The notes beneath the pieces were generated by a model that was not told the origin of the DNA, ran no database searches, and worked only from the letters and a program-made list of their open reading frames with translations. Below are positions 17,188 to 25,874 of a stretch of DNA of 64,000 bases, piece after piece. Origin of the DNA: Aquisalimonas sp007126095 (GTDB taxonomy: Bacteria; Pseudomonadota; Gammaproteobacteria; Nitrococcales; Aquisalimonadaceae); NCBI RefSeq assembly GCF_048323695.1, contig NZ_JBLWFT010000011.1:50339-114338 (forward strand), read 5' to 3'. Within the stretch, counting starts at the first letter, position 1. Each line of letters begins with the position of its first letter. Position numbers and translations under genes: made by a program.

Positions 17188-17916
17188 ATGACCATGGCAC
17201 GAACGGCGCTGGTGACGGGCGGGACAAGGGGTATTGGCGCAGCGATCGCGAGAAGCCTTGCCGCGGCAGGTTACCGTGTCGGGGTCACATATCAGGGCAA
17301 CGATGAGGCCGCTGCGGCATTCCGACAGGAGACGGGCATCGCCACGTTCAAGTGGGACGTGGGCGATTTCGAAGCCTGCATGGTGGGCATACAGCAGGTG
17401 ACCGATGCGCTGGGCCCAGTAGAGATCCTGGTCAACAACGCGGGCATCACCAGGGATGCAACCCTGCATCGCATGACCCCCGAGCAATGGAGCGCTGTCA
17501 TCCAGACCAATCTGACGTCAGCCTTCAACATGGTGCGGGTCACGATCGAGGGGATGCGCGACAGAGCCTTCGGGCGCATTGTTCAGATCGCATCCATAAA
17601 CGGGCAGAAAGGCCAGGTGGGCCAGGCCAATTACGCCGCGGCCAAGGCCGGGTTGCTGGGGTTCACGCGATCGGTCGCGCAGGAGAACGCGCGCAAGGGG
17701 ATAACCGTCAACGCGATCGCGCCCGGATACATTGCCACGGACATGGTGTCAGCCGTGCCCGGTGATGTGCTCGAGCGCATCGTCGCGCAAATTCCCGTGG
17801 GGCGACTGGGTCACGCGGAGGAGATCGCCCAGGCCGCACTTTACCTGGTGAGCGATGATGCTGCATTCATCACGGGGGCGACACTTGCCGTCAACGGCGG
17901 ACAGTACATGGCCTGA
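17188..17916 (+). CDS. phaB: Acetoacetyl-CoA reductase
   Basis: 242 aa short-chain dehydrogenase. It has the NADP-binding TGGTRGIG near residue 10, NNAGITRD, catalytic Ser in IASINGQKGQVGQ, and YAAAKAG with catalytic Tyr and Lys. The INGQKGQ-x-GQ-x-NY pattern is specific to PhaB, which makes (R)-3-hydroxybutyryl-CoA for polyhydroxybutyrate. The start overlaps the regulator's stop region, with AGGGGAG five bases before ATG 17188. With the convergent phasin gene it gives part of a granule pathway; no synthase (phaC) is present. Confidence 0.9.
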   Translation: MTMARTALVTGGTRGIGAAIARSLAAAGYRVGVTYQGNDEAAAAFRQETGIATFKWDVGDFEACMVGIQQVTDALGPVEILVNNAGITRDATLHRMTPEQWSAVIQTNLTSAFNMVRVTIEGMRDRAFGRIVQIASINGQKGQVGQANYAAAKAGLLGFTRSVAQENARKGITVNAIAPGYIATDMVSAVPGDVLERIVAQIPVGRLGHAEEIAQAALYLVSDDAAFITGATLAVNGGQYMA

Positions 17917-17987
17917 CCCGTCACCTGACGACGAGGAAAAACCGAAAGCCGGCCCGCGCGCCGACTCCGGACAACGACCTCCCCGGC

Positions 17988-18419
17988 TCATCCGGCCTGA
18001 CCGGCCACGCCGGATGCGCTCCTGGCGTTCTGTTCGGCAGCGCTGATGAGCTGTCTCACCCCGTCTTCGGCAGCCCTGGACATGCTCCTGGCACTCTCTC
18101 CAGCCACCTCCTGGGCCTTCAGAACGAATGTCTGATTCAGTGATGCCACTGTATCGGCGTCGTTCTTCGCGAGCTCGCTCAACTTGCTTGCGAGACGCCG
18201 CTGATTGTCCACATAGGCCTGAATATCGGTGGGATTGCTGATATCCAGGGCGGCTCGCGTGCACTCCAGGCTGGCTGTGGTGTACGCCCTGGCGGCCTCG
18301 CACTGGAGTGTCCAGAGTTGCTCGAAGTGATCGAGCATTAGGCCACTGCAGATGCGGGCTGGCGAGGCGATCATGGCATCGAGCTGCTTCTGGATCTGCG
18401 TAAGGGTCTGATCTGTCAC
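17988..18419 (-). CDS. Phasin family protein
   Basis: 143 aa, all-helical, PF09361-type phasin: the segments HFEQLWTLQCEAARAYTTAS and LAKNDADTVASLNQTF and the Ala/Ser-rich tail are typical. Phasins coat polyhydroxyalkanoate granules. The start is a GTG at 18419 with GGAGGAG four bases upstream. A FixK-type box (18480-18493) lies 23 bp upstream of a CAGAAT -10-like hexamer on this strand, so low-oxygen induction is predicted. Confidence 0.88.
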   Translation of the reverse strand: MTDQTLTQIQKQLDAMIASPARICSGLMLDHFEQLWTLQCEAARAYTTASLECTRAALDISNPTDIQAYVDNQRRLASKLSELAKNDADTVASLNQTFVLKAQEVAGESARSMSRAAEDGVRQLISAAEQNARSASGVAGQAG

Positions 18420-18479
18420 GGTCTCCTCCTTCTCTCAATTGGCGGTGCTCCATTCTGGTCGTGCCGGCGCGGCAACGCA

Positions 18480-18493
18480 TTGACGCGCGTCAG
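18480..18493. promoter_or_regulatory. FixK/FNR-type box upstream of phasin gene
   Basis: TTGACGCGCGTCAG, a 12-bp perfect inverted repeat TGACGCGCGTCA. On the minus strand, 23 bp separates it from CAGAAT (18457-18452), placing the centre near -41.5 for the phasin promoter. On the plus strand towards fixL no -10 occurs at the matching distance. Confidence 0.7.
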
Positions 18494-18631
18494 GACCAAC
18501 GTGGATCGGCCCGTTTCAGACGGCGCGATCCCATATGGATAGTTCACGCGCCAGGCACTACCCTTAAAGAGAGAAATACGGGCACAGTCGTTTCGGGGTC
18601 AGGGGCCGCGCCCGGCCTCAGAGGCGGGGAC

Positions 18632-20131
18632 GTGTCGACCGAGAACAATAACGCCTGGCTGAATTCCATGACGGAGGAGCGGGACACCAAGCTTCTGCGG
18701 GCGCTGCTGGATGAGCCGCATCTGTTGGTCATCGTTGTGAGCGAGGATGGCCTGATGGAGGTATTCAACCGGGGATGCGAGCGCCTCACCGGCTTCAGCA
18801 CCGACGACATGATCGGTCAACCGCTGGAGGCCGTGTTGCGGATGACCAGCGACGAAGAACAGTCCGCACCGATCCTGTGTCACGCCGGCCGAACGCAGCT
18901 TGTGAACTGGCGGCACCGGTGGCTGGGCCCCGACACGGATGGTCGTCGCCGCAGGCTGATTGTGGGTCGCTTTCCGGAAGGGGTCGGGCAGTCCACGCCG
19001 GTCGATTGGCTATTCGGTGACGGCCACATTGCCCGCGTTACCATCGAGAATGCCATCGACGGCATTATTGCCATCGATTCCAACGGGACCATCTGCTCCG
19101 TCAACCCCGCGGCGGAACGACTCTTCGGGTATCGGGCCGAGGAAATGCAGGGCCGCAATATCGGCATGCTCATGCCCGAGCCGCACCGCAGCCAGCATGA
19201 CCACTACATCCGGCGTTACCTTGAAACCGGCGTGCGACGCATCATCGGTATGAGACGGGAACTCACCGCACATCACCGGGACGGCACGCCCATCGAGCTG
19301 GAACTCAGTGTTGCCGAGGGCATCGCTGGCGGGCAACAGTACTTCATCGGTTTCACCCACGACATTACCGCGCGGAACCGCGCCGAACGGGAGAGTCGCC
19401 TGCACCTGTCGCACCTTGCTCATGCCACCCGCATCCATGCCATGGACGAACTGGCCAGCACCCTGGCCCACGAGATCCGACAGCCCCTGACGGCCGTGCA
19501 CACCACGGCACAGGCCGCACTGATCCAGATCGACGGGGGCAAACGGGTGCCGGAGGAAATCGAGGGACATCTGGCGCAGATCACGCAACAGGCTCGCCGT
19601 GCCAGCCAGATCATCGATCAGCTCCGCCGCTTCCTGCGACGCGACGACCCCCAGGACCTGTCCGATCACCACCCGTCGGTGCTCGTGGAGGGTGTTCTCC
19701 TGCTGCTGACACACAGGATGCAGAGCCTGGGGGCCGAAGCACACCGCAGCTACAACGCGGCCGAGTGCCGGGTACAGGTCAACCGCACCCAGATCGAGCA
19801 GGTGATCTACAACCTGATGGACAACGCCCTGGATGCCATGGAAAGCGTTGACGGCCCGCGGGTGCTGGCCGTCGCCACCTGCCTCAGTGGCCGCAACGGG
19901 TACTGTGAAATCAGCATTCAGGACACGGGACCGGGAATCCCGGACGAACACATGGGCGACCTCTTCACCCCCTACTTCACCACAAAGGACCGCGGCATGG
20001 GCCTCGGTCTGCCGCTGTGCCGCTCCATCGTGGAGAACCACGGAGGCCAACTGACGGCGGAGAACCGCCCGTCAGGCGGCGCTGCATTCCGGGTCAGTCT
20101 GCCGATCCTCCCGGGAGTCCGGCACCGATGA
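18632..20131 (+). CDS. fixL: FixL-like haem-PAS oxygen-sensing histidine kinase
   Basis: 499 aa. There is an N-terminal PAS (about 25-115) and a second PAS (about 130-245) matching FixL: GRNIGMLMPEPHRSQHDHYI contains the proximal haem His (about 189), and IIGMRREL carries the conserved Arg (about 209) that senses bound oxygen in FixL. The kinase core has LAHEIRQPL (phospho-His about 280), an N-box YNLMDNALD and a DTGPGIP G-box. No membrane segment is seen. The start is GTG 18632 with GAGG seven bases upstream; the frame is open to 18461 but that part is poor coding sequence. Oxygen sensing is inference from these residues. Confidence 0.88.
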   Translation: MSTENNNAWLNSMTEERDTKLLRALLDEPHLLVIVVSEDGLMEVFNRGCERLTGFSTDDMIGQPLEAVLRMTSDEEQSAPILCHAGRTQLVNWRHRWLGPDTDGRRRRLIVGRFPEGVGQSTPVDWLFGDGHIARVTIENAIDGIIAIDSNGTICSVNPAAERLFGYRAEEMQGRNIGMLMPEPHRSQHDHYIRRYLETGVRRIIGMRRELTAHHRDGTPIELELSVAEGIAGGQQYFIGFTHDITARNRAERESRLHLSHLAHATRIHAMDELASTLAHEIRQPLTAVHTTAQAALIQIDGGKRVPEEIEGHLAQITQQARRASQIIDQLRRFLRRDDPQDLSDHHPSVLVEGVLLLLTHRMQSLGAEAHRSYNAAECRVQVNRTQIEQVIYNLMDNALDAMESVDGPRVLAVATCLSGRNGYCEISIQDTGPGIPDEHMGDLFTPYFTTKDRGMGLGLPLCRSIVENHGGQLTAENRPSGGAAFRVSLPILPGVRHR

Positions 20132-20736
20132 ACAGCGCCGGAACAGTCTTCATCGTCGATGATGACGCCGCTATCCGGGACAGCTTGTCGTGCCTCATCC
20201 GCTCCGCCGGTTTCCGTCCGGTGGCCTTTGGCAGCGGCGAGGAATTCCTGAAGGCCGCCAAAGCCGACGGGCCCGCCTGCGTACTGCTGGATCTCAGAAT
20301 GCCGGGCATTAGCGGCACGGAGGTTCAGGCCATGATGCAGGCGGAACGCTGCCTGATCCCGGTCATCTTCCTGAGTGGCGACGGTGACCTCCGGACGGCC
20401 GTGCGAGCCGTCAAGGAAGGCGCCATGGATTTTCTGCAGAAGCCGGACTTCGAAGCCGGGGAGTTGATCGATCTGGTGCGCGACGCTGTCGCGCACCACG
20501 AGCGGCGCATCGCCACGAGCCGGCAGGAGGCCGCGTTCCGTCAGGGCCTGGACCAGCTCAGTGGCCGGGAGCTTCAAGTTGCCAGGCTTGCGGCCGCGGG
20601 TAAGGCCAACAAGGTCATTGCGGCCGACCTCGGCATCAGCGAACGCACGGTGGAGGTGCACCGCGGCCGTGCCATGAGGAAGCTGGGGCTGCGCTCGGCG
20701 CCCGAACTGATCCGGCTTGCGCACCTGCTCGACTGA
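20128..20736 (+). CDS. fixJ: FixJ-like response regulator
   Basis: 202 aa. The receiver domain has VDDD, the phospho-acceptor Asp in LLDLRMPGISG, Ser in FLSGDGD and Lys in LQKPDFE. The LuxR-type helix-turn-helix (LSGRELQVARLAAAGKANK, then ISERTVEVHRGRAMRKLG) closely resembles FixJ. The ATG at 20128 overlaps the fixL stop (ATGA). In rhizobia phosphorylated FixJ activates fixK; here a fixK-like gene lies 1.5 kb upstream behind a promoter of activator-dependent type. Confidence 0.9.
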   Translation: MNSAGTVFIVDDDAAIRDSLSCLIRSAGFRPVAFGSGEEFLKAAKADGPACVLLDLRMPGISGTEVQAMMQAERCLIPVIFLSGDGDLRTAVRAVKEGAMDFLQKPDFEAGELIDLVRDAVAHHERRIATSRQEAAFRQGLDQLSGRELQVARLAAAGKANKVIAADLGISERTVEVHRGRAMRKLGLRSAPELIRLAHLLD

Positions 20737-20757
20737 CCGCATCGGAATCACGAAACC

Positions 20758-20771
20758 ATGACGGCGGTCAC
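20758..20771. promoter_or_regulatory. Weak FixK-type box upstream of receiver gene
   Basis: ATGACGGCGGTCAC keeps the TGAC-N4-GTCA core but neither outer T/A pair. The expected -10 position (about 20793-20798) reads TTCATT, a weak hexamer. It is the poorest of the seven candidates. Confidence 0.35.
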
Positions 20772-20842
20772 GGACGACCACGATCCTCTGTGTTCATTTT
20801 GTTACGAGAGTCACCAATCCCTGTGTGGCATGGGCAGACAAC

Positions 20843-21217
20843 ATGGCGCACCCGGTCGTCTATATCATCGACAACGATGAAGCGGTACGCAGCGCCCTGG
20901 GGGCACTCATCAAGGCCCATGGCTGGAGCGCACGATCATTCGACTCCGCCTCGGCGTTCCTGGAAGCGGGCATCCCGGCCGAGGCGTCAGCCACGTGTCT
21001 TCTCGTCGATGTGGAGTTGGACGGAATGAGCGGCGTTGAGCTTCAGGACCACCTCCTGGAGCTTGGGCATGCCTTGCCCACGGTCATCGTCACCGCGCGC
21101 CCCGACCAGCCCGTTATCCGCCGCAAACAGGCCGGTGGCGCACTGACCGTACTCGGCAAGCCGTTCGAGGCGGACGATCTCATCCAGGCCATTGGTGCCG
21201 CAATGGCGTCGACCTAG
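20843..21217 (+). CDS. Single-domain response regulator
   Basis: 124 aa consisting only of a receiver domain: IIDNDEAV acidic pocket, phospho-acceptor Asp in LLVDVELDGMSG, Thr in VIVTARP and Lys in LGKPF. It has no output domain. Downstream of fixLJ such a protein could act as a phosphate sink or a FixT-like modulator, but this is inference. The start is ATG 20843; an upstream GTG at 20825 adds six residues and neither has a strong ribosome-binding site. Confidence 0.8.
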   Translation: MAHPVVYIIDNDEAVRSALGALIKAHGWSARSFDSASAFLEAGIPAEASATCLLVDVELDGMSGVELQDHLLELGHALPTVIVTARPDQPVIRRKQAGGALTVLGKPFEADDLIQAIGAAMAST

Positions 21218-21273
21218 CCGCCCAACCGCCGATAGCGCCCTGGAACAGTCTGGAGGTGCCCGGGCAGCCGATG

Positions 21274-23304
21274 TCATACTAGGTCGCGCGGAATGGTCTC
21301 GTCCCAGTCCCTGGAGAATACCCGGATGCTGCCGTGGGGAAATCGCTCATAGGCATCCAGGTTGGCGTGCACGACGAAAGCGTCCTCGGTCGACGTCACC
21401 ACGGTCCTCATAGTGGTGCGGATCTCCCACTCACCGCGTTGAAGCCGCCGCTCTGCAACAACCTCGGCCCGCGCAGACTGAAAATCATCGCCCTGGCTGG
21501 AGTATGTCTCCACTGTCCGCGATCCGGTGACCAGATCGATGGCTTCCAGGCGCTGGCTGCCGGCATCATTGATCACTTCCAGCGTGGACTGGTCGGTCGC
21601 CAGATCGCGATGCACCAGCCAGTTGTGATGGGCGGCATCGAGACGGGAGGCGCTGGGCGCCGGAGTCCCCTCGGGTGCCTCGAAGTCACGCAGATCGGCG
21701 TCGGAAGCGCGCGGCGGACGGATCGGCAGAACCACCCTGCTTCCTTCGCCGAAGACACGCAGACGTACCGGACCGGGCGGTGGCCACGCCAGGGGCCAGT
21801 ACGAGGTGGACAGTGACAGCCGTAGCCTGTGCCCCGCGGGGAAGGCCTGCGCGATGCCGTTGAGCTTGACCTGCACCCGATAACGCCGGCCGGGCTCCAG
21901 GGGCTCGGGACTCTCGCTGCTCTCACGGTGGGTCAGATTGAGCAGACCATAGGTCACCCGAGTCGCCTTGTCGTCCGGCGCCACGTCCGACAGCCTTGCG
22001 GCCACCATGGCGACGGGGCGGTTGGCGGCGAGTTCGAGTTCCACACAGGGCTCGCCCATGAGTTCGAACCCCTCATCCAGCACACCACTTTCGAACACCA
22101 TCGCACCGCCGTCTTCCTCCCTCTGGTCGTGCGCCAGATCAGGGCCTGCCGCATACGAGCACCATTTGCCCGCGAAGAGCCCGAGGGAGAGCGGTGATTC
22201 CACCGTGCGCTCGAAGGCTTCTTCGCCATCGTCACCGGGGAGCAGCAGTTGAGACGGCCCCAGCGTGTACACGCACTCCTGGACGTGATCGCTGGGCCAT
22301 TCCGGCTCCGCGACCCAGCGACCCGGGCGCTGGCGATAGTAGGTCGTCGGCGGCACGCTCTCCTGCATCCAGACTCGCAGCATCGGCTCGTCCATGATCC
22401 CCGTGTCCCGGCCTTTCAACCAGTAATCCCACCAGCGGAGGAGTTCCTGCAGGAAGCCAATGGCCGGACCGGGGACGCCCAGGTGCGGATACTTGTGGCT
22501 CCAGGGGCCGATCAGCCCCTTGCGGGGTCCCGGAAGATTGCGCATCAGACGGAAGACAGCGTTGGAGTAACCATCTGCCCAGCCACTCACGGCGTACACC
22601 GGACAGCGGATCCGGCCGTAATCCTCGCGCACTGATGCGTGCTGCCAGTACTCGTCACGCCGCTGGTGCCGCAGCCACTTCTCGATCCAAAGTCCGCTGC
22701 CCTGCAGCCGCTCGAACCACATGTCACGCCAGCGTTCGCCCACCAGTTCGGGGTCCGGCGGCAATGAGTTGTAGGCGAACATCACGGACGCCCAGGAGAT
22801 ATTGTCTCCCAGCAGACAGCCACCCATGTGATGCACGTCGTCGGCGAACCGGTCATCCGACGCGCACACCGCGACCACCGCTCTGAGTTCCGGCGGTTGC
22901 AGGGCGGCGATCTGAAGCCCGTTGAAACCGCCCCAGGAGATGCCCATCATTCCCACATCGCCGGTGCACCAGGGCTGCTGCGCCAGCCACCGCAGCACCG
23001 CGCAGCCGTCATCAAGCTCCTGCTGCAGGTACTCGTCCTCCAAAACACCCTCGGACTCACCGCTGCCCCTCAGATCAACCCGGACGCAGGCATACCCGTG
23101 ACCGGCCAGGTACGGGTGGGTCACTGCATCCCGGGCCGTGGTGCCGAAGCGCTTGCGGTAGGGGATGTACTCCAGAATCGCGGGCACCGGCTGCTCATCC
23201 CGGGGCCGCCAGATCCGGGCGGCAAGGCGGATTCCGTCGGGCATCGGGATCCAGACATTGGGTTCATCGATGAGTTCGCAGGGCAACACGTGCACGGTCT
23301 TCAT
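21274..23304 (-). CDS. CocE/NonD family alpha/beta-hydrolase (X-Pro dipeptidyl-peptidase type)
   Basis: 676 aa. An alpha/beta-hydrolase domain with nucleophile elbow GISWGG (Ser123) follows PDGIRLAARIWRP and an oxyanion-region YIPYRKR. A helical cap and a C-terminal jelly-roll (RYRVQVKLNGIAQAFPAGHRL) complete the CocE architecture. The family hydrolyses acyl esters or X-Pro peptides, and no signal peptide is seen. The ATG overlaps the stop of the ATP-grasp gene (ATGA), so the two are coupled and the substrate is probably the product, or a precursor, of that ligase. Confidence 0.85.
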   Translation of the reverse strand: MKTVHVLPCELIDEPNVWIPMPDGIRLAARIWRPRDEQPVPAILEYIPYRKRFGTTARDAVTHPYLAGHGYACVRVDLRGSGESEGVLEDEYLQQELDDGCAVLRWLAQQPWCTGDVGMMGISWGGFNGLQIAALQPPELRAVVAVCASDDRFADDVHHMGGCLLGDNISWASVMFAYNSLPPDPELVGERWRDMWFERLQGSGLWIEKWLRHQRRDEYWQHASVREDYGRIRCPVYAVSGWADGYSNAVFRLMRNLPGPRKGLIGPWSHKYPHLGVPGPAIGFLQELLRWWDYWLKGRDTGIMDEPMLRVWMQESVPPTTYYRQRPGRWVAEPEWPSDHVQECVYTLGPSQLLLPGDDGEEAFERTVESPLSLGLFAGKWCSYAAGPDLAHDQREEDGGAMVFESGVLDEGFELMGEPCVELELAANRPVAMVAARLSDVAPDDKATRVTYGLLNLTHRESSESPEPLEPGRRYRVQVKLNGIAQAFPAGHRLRLSLSTSYWPLAWPPPGPVRLRVFGEGSRVVLPIRPPRASDADLRDFEAPEGTPAPSASRLDAAHHNWLVHRDLATDQSTLEVINDAGSQRLEAIDLVTGSRTVETYSSQGDDFQSARAEVVAERRLQRGEWEIRTTMRTVVTSTEDAFVVHANLDAYERFPHGSIRVFSRDWDETIPRDLV

Positions 23305-24611
23305 GGGGCAGTCTCCGGAGCCAACGGGCGAACCTGAAAATCCAGCAACAACAAGGCGTCACTGTATTTCTGCAGCAGCGCCTCCTCGTTCTCGGCGCCG
23401 AGAAATATCTCTGCGATCTCGTAGCTGTAGCTGTCCTGCAGTCGCAGATCTCCGAGCCGCGTGCCCGCGGGCGTGAGCACGCGCACCCAGGCCTCCGGAA
23501 AAGCCTCCTCGAATCTGCGGATATCCGCATCCGTGGGAACGCGCTCCAGCACACCGTCACTGAACTGGCGGACCATGAACTTGGCCGCAACATTGTGCCC
23601 GCCCCCTCGGTGAGGAAAAGTCGGGCAGCGGCCGAAGGCGAGATCAAGCGGGACAGCCTGGTTCACCTCGCCATCCACCATCAGGAACAACGCAGAATGC
23701 GATCTGGAGATACGCGCGTTGACCTCCAGCACACTGACGCTGTCGTCATCCGGATTCCAGTAGAATTCGATGTTGAACGCGCCACCGTCGTAGCCCAGGT
23801 GACGGATCAGCTCGCAGGCGGCGGTTCGCAAACGCGACTGCACCGCTTCCGGCAGCACCGATGGGTACTGATACCGGGAGAAACAGGAGTCGTAACGGCC
23901 GGTGCGAAGCGAGTCGACAACCCCGTAAACCTCGGGGCTGCCCCGCCACGAATACCCCTCAAGCGTGCACTGATGGCCACCGGAGATCAGTTCCTCGGCA
24001 ATACAGTGGTAGCCGTCTATCGATCGCAGCTCTGCCGGCATATCGATCTGAGCCAGAAATTCGTTGAACGGCTCCCCCATGAACCCGATACGCTCACGGA
24101 TCACCGCCAGCCTGGCCTCCAGCGTCTCCGGGGTGTCGATATAGAAACCGAGGAATGACGAGTGCGCCTTCACCGGCTTGATCCAGAATGGGTAATCCAG
24201 AGTCATGGCCCCCACTGCGTCGGCGGCGAACGGATCAACCGCCTGGAAGCGGGGCACCCAGTCCGGCAGGACCTTCTGCTGCTCCAACCGTGACCAGTAC
24301 TTGTGCTCGCAGCGGGCCACCGCTTCCAGCGTTGGGCCGGGCAGCCCCAGACGGGTCGCGAGCAACGGCACGAGAACGCTGGTGGGAAAATCCCAGTAGC
24401 CGAGGATGCCGTTCTCCTGGCCTTCAAACCCGGCTATGCGCCGAGCTCCTTCGTCCACCAGTTGCATCAGCGGTGGATACGATGCCTCCGGCGGCCGCAC
24501 GATGGTCCCGTAGTCGAACAACTCCAGGAATCGGCAGTCCTCGGCGCTGGAGATTGTTCTCAGCAGGCGATGGCCGAATGGCTCCAGCCCGGCGACGAAT
24601 ACATTGCGCAC
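23301..24611 (-). CDS. ATP-grasp ligase, substrate unknown
   Basis: 436 aa. It has the ATP-grasp fold: DYPFWIKPVKAHSS (lysine of the central domain) and SVLEVNARISRSHSALF (metal and phosphate-binding Glu/Asn). It resembles CarB/biotin-carboxylase-type stand-alone ligases that join a carboxylate to an amine. The GTG at 24611 has GGGAGG nine bases upstream. The open frame reaches 24827 but that part overlaps the divergent promoter and gene and is rejected. Coupled to the CocE hydrolase. Confidence 0.8.
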   Translation of the reverse strand: MRNVFVAGLEPFGHRLLRTISSAEDCRFLELFDYGTIVRPPEASYPPLMQLVDEGARRIAGFEGQENGILGYWDFPTSVLVPLLATRLGLPGPTLEAVARCEHKYWSRLEQQKVLPDWVPRFQAVDPFAADAVGAMTLDYPFWIKPVKAHSSFLGFYIDTPETLEARLAVIRERIGFMGEPFNEFLAQIDMPAELRSIDGYHCIAEELISGGHQCTLEGYSWRGSPEVYGVVDSLRTGRYDSCFSRYQYPSVLPEAVQSRLRTAACELIRHLGYDGGAFNIEFYWNPDDDSVSVLEVNARISRSHSALFLMVDGEVNQAVPLDLAFGRCPTFPHRGGGHNVAAKFMVRQFSDGVLERVPTDADIRRFEEAFPEAWVRVLTPAGTRLGDLRLQDSYSYEIAEIFLGAENEEALLQKYSDALLLLDFQVRPLAPETAP

Positions 24612-24734
24612 ACCGCACGACCTCCCGGTAGCAAGCACCCCGCCACGAACGCAGCCAAAGGTGAGGGGCGCCACCTCCACTGCCGGCACCACGCCCGAAG
24701 ATCTCTGAGGAACCGGGCCAGAAAGACGCCGCTC

Positions 24735-24752
24735 GACTATAAATATAGTACT
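24735..24752. promoter_or_regulatory. AT-rich divergent promoter core between ATP-grasp genes
   Basis: The stretch around ACTATAAATATAGT is near-palindromic and offers TATAGT-like -10 hexamers on both strands, in an otherwise GC-rich 200-bp divergent gap. No convincing -35 or FixK-type box is present. Confidence 0.4.
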
Positions 24753-24811
24753 GAACAGCCGTTCCAGCGCCGCGACTTCACTCCGCGAGACCGGGCTGCA
24801 GGCGCATTGCC

Positions 24812-25855
24812 ATGGAGACCAGTCCATTGAATTACATCAGCGTGCTGCTCGGCGATCCACGCCTGCCCTACCGCTACAACCTGAGCAATCGCTTCGAACA
24901 ACAGGACTACGACGCCGTCGAGCACCTGCGGCAGGCCCTGGGTACGCTGGACGCCTACCGTTTCCAGTTCCTGGACAACCATGCCCAACTCTGGCGGACC
25001 CTGGAAGGCGAGCGGCCATCGCTGGTGCTCAACTTCTGCAACACCGGCTACCGCAACGACCCCGCACGCCAGCATCACGTCGCCGCCATGCTGGACATCC
25101 TGGATCTGCCCTACGCCGGAGCGGGACCGGAGACCATCGTTCTTTGCCACCACAAGTTCCTGGTCTACACGCTGGCCGCCGACCTCGGTGTGCCGGTGCC
25201 TCGGCAGGTACTGGCGCAGACCGGCAACACGGCGGCCTGCGACAGGGCGTGCTACCCGGCGTTCATCAAACCCAATGGCGGCGATGGCAGTACCGGTATA
25301 GACACCGGTGCCGTGGTAAGTGACCCGGGCGAGGCACGGCGATACCTGCAGACCCTGAACGCACTCATGCCCGGCCAGGACATTCTGATCCAGGAGTACC
25401 TGCCAGGCCCCGAGTACAGTGTCGGCGTGATCGGCAACCCCCACACCGGCTACACGGTCCTGCCACCGCTGGAGATCGACTTCTCGGCCCTGGCCCCCGG
25501 GATGCCCCCCGTGCTGACCTACAACTCCAAGGTGAATCCGGCCTCGCCCGACTGGCAGAAGGTACGCTTCGTACAAGCACGCTCCGAAGCAGCCACCAGG
25601 CAGATGACCAGCCATGCCGGACTGCTGTTCGAGCGCCTGGGCTGCCGTGACTATGCACGCATGGATTTCCGCACCGACGTTCGGGGTGAGCCTCGCCTGA
25701 TCGATCTGAACGCACATCCGATGTGGGGGGCGGGCGGCATGCTGGCGACCATGGCCGGCTACCTGGGCCAGAGCTATCCGGAGTTCCTGCAGTCGATCAT
25801 CCAGGCAGCAACCGTCCGTTTGCATGCCCCACCTGACCAGGCTTCAGGGAACTGA
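24812..25855 (+). CDS. D-alanine-D-alanine ligase-like ATP-grasp protein
   Basis: 347 aa. It contains the D-Ala-D-Ala ligase-type features: PYAGAGPETIVLCHHK (N-domain to centre), YPAFIKPNGGDGSTGID (ATP lysine and glycine loop), ILIQEYLPGPEYSVGV, and LIDLNAHPMWGAG for metal and phosphate contacts. Context (CocE hydrolase, a second ATP-grasp, a PuuD-like protein) argues for a role in a small peptide or amide rather than cell wall. It is divergent from the other ligase. Confidence 0.82.
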   Translation: METSPLNYISVLLGDPRLPYRYNLSNRFEQQDYDAVEHLRQALGTLDAYRFQFLDNHAQLWRTLEGERPSLVLNFCNTGYRNDPARQHHVAAMLDILDLPYAGAGPETIVLCHHKFLVYTLAADLGVPVPRQVLAQTGNTAACDRACYPAFIKPNGGDGSTGIDTGAVVSDPGEARRYLQTLNALMPGQDILIQEYLPGPEYSVGVIGNPHTGYTVLPPLEIDFSALAPGMPPVLTYNSKVNPASPDWQKVRFVQARSEAATRQMTSHAGLLFERLGCRDYARMDFRTDVRGEPRLIDLNAHPMWGAGGMLATMAGYLGQSYPEFLQSIIQAATVRLHAPPDQASGN

Positions 25856-25874
25856 CCGTGCCGGAAGGCTGGTG

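Noticed and set aside
24612..24827. Longer start for the ATP-grasp gene
   Set aside because: It overlaps the divergent promoter and the start of the opposite gene; GTG 24611 has a strong ribosome-binding site.
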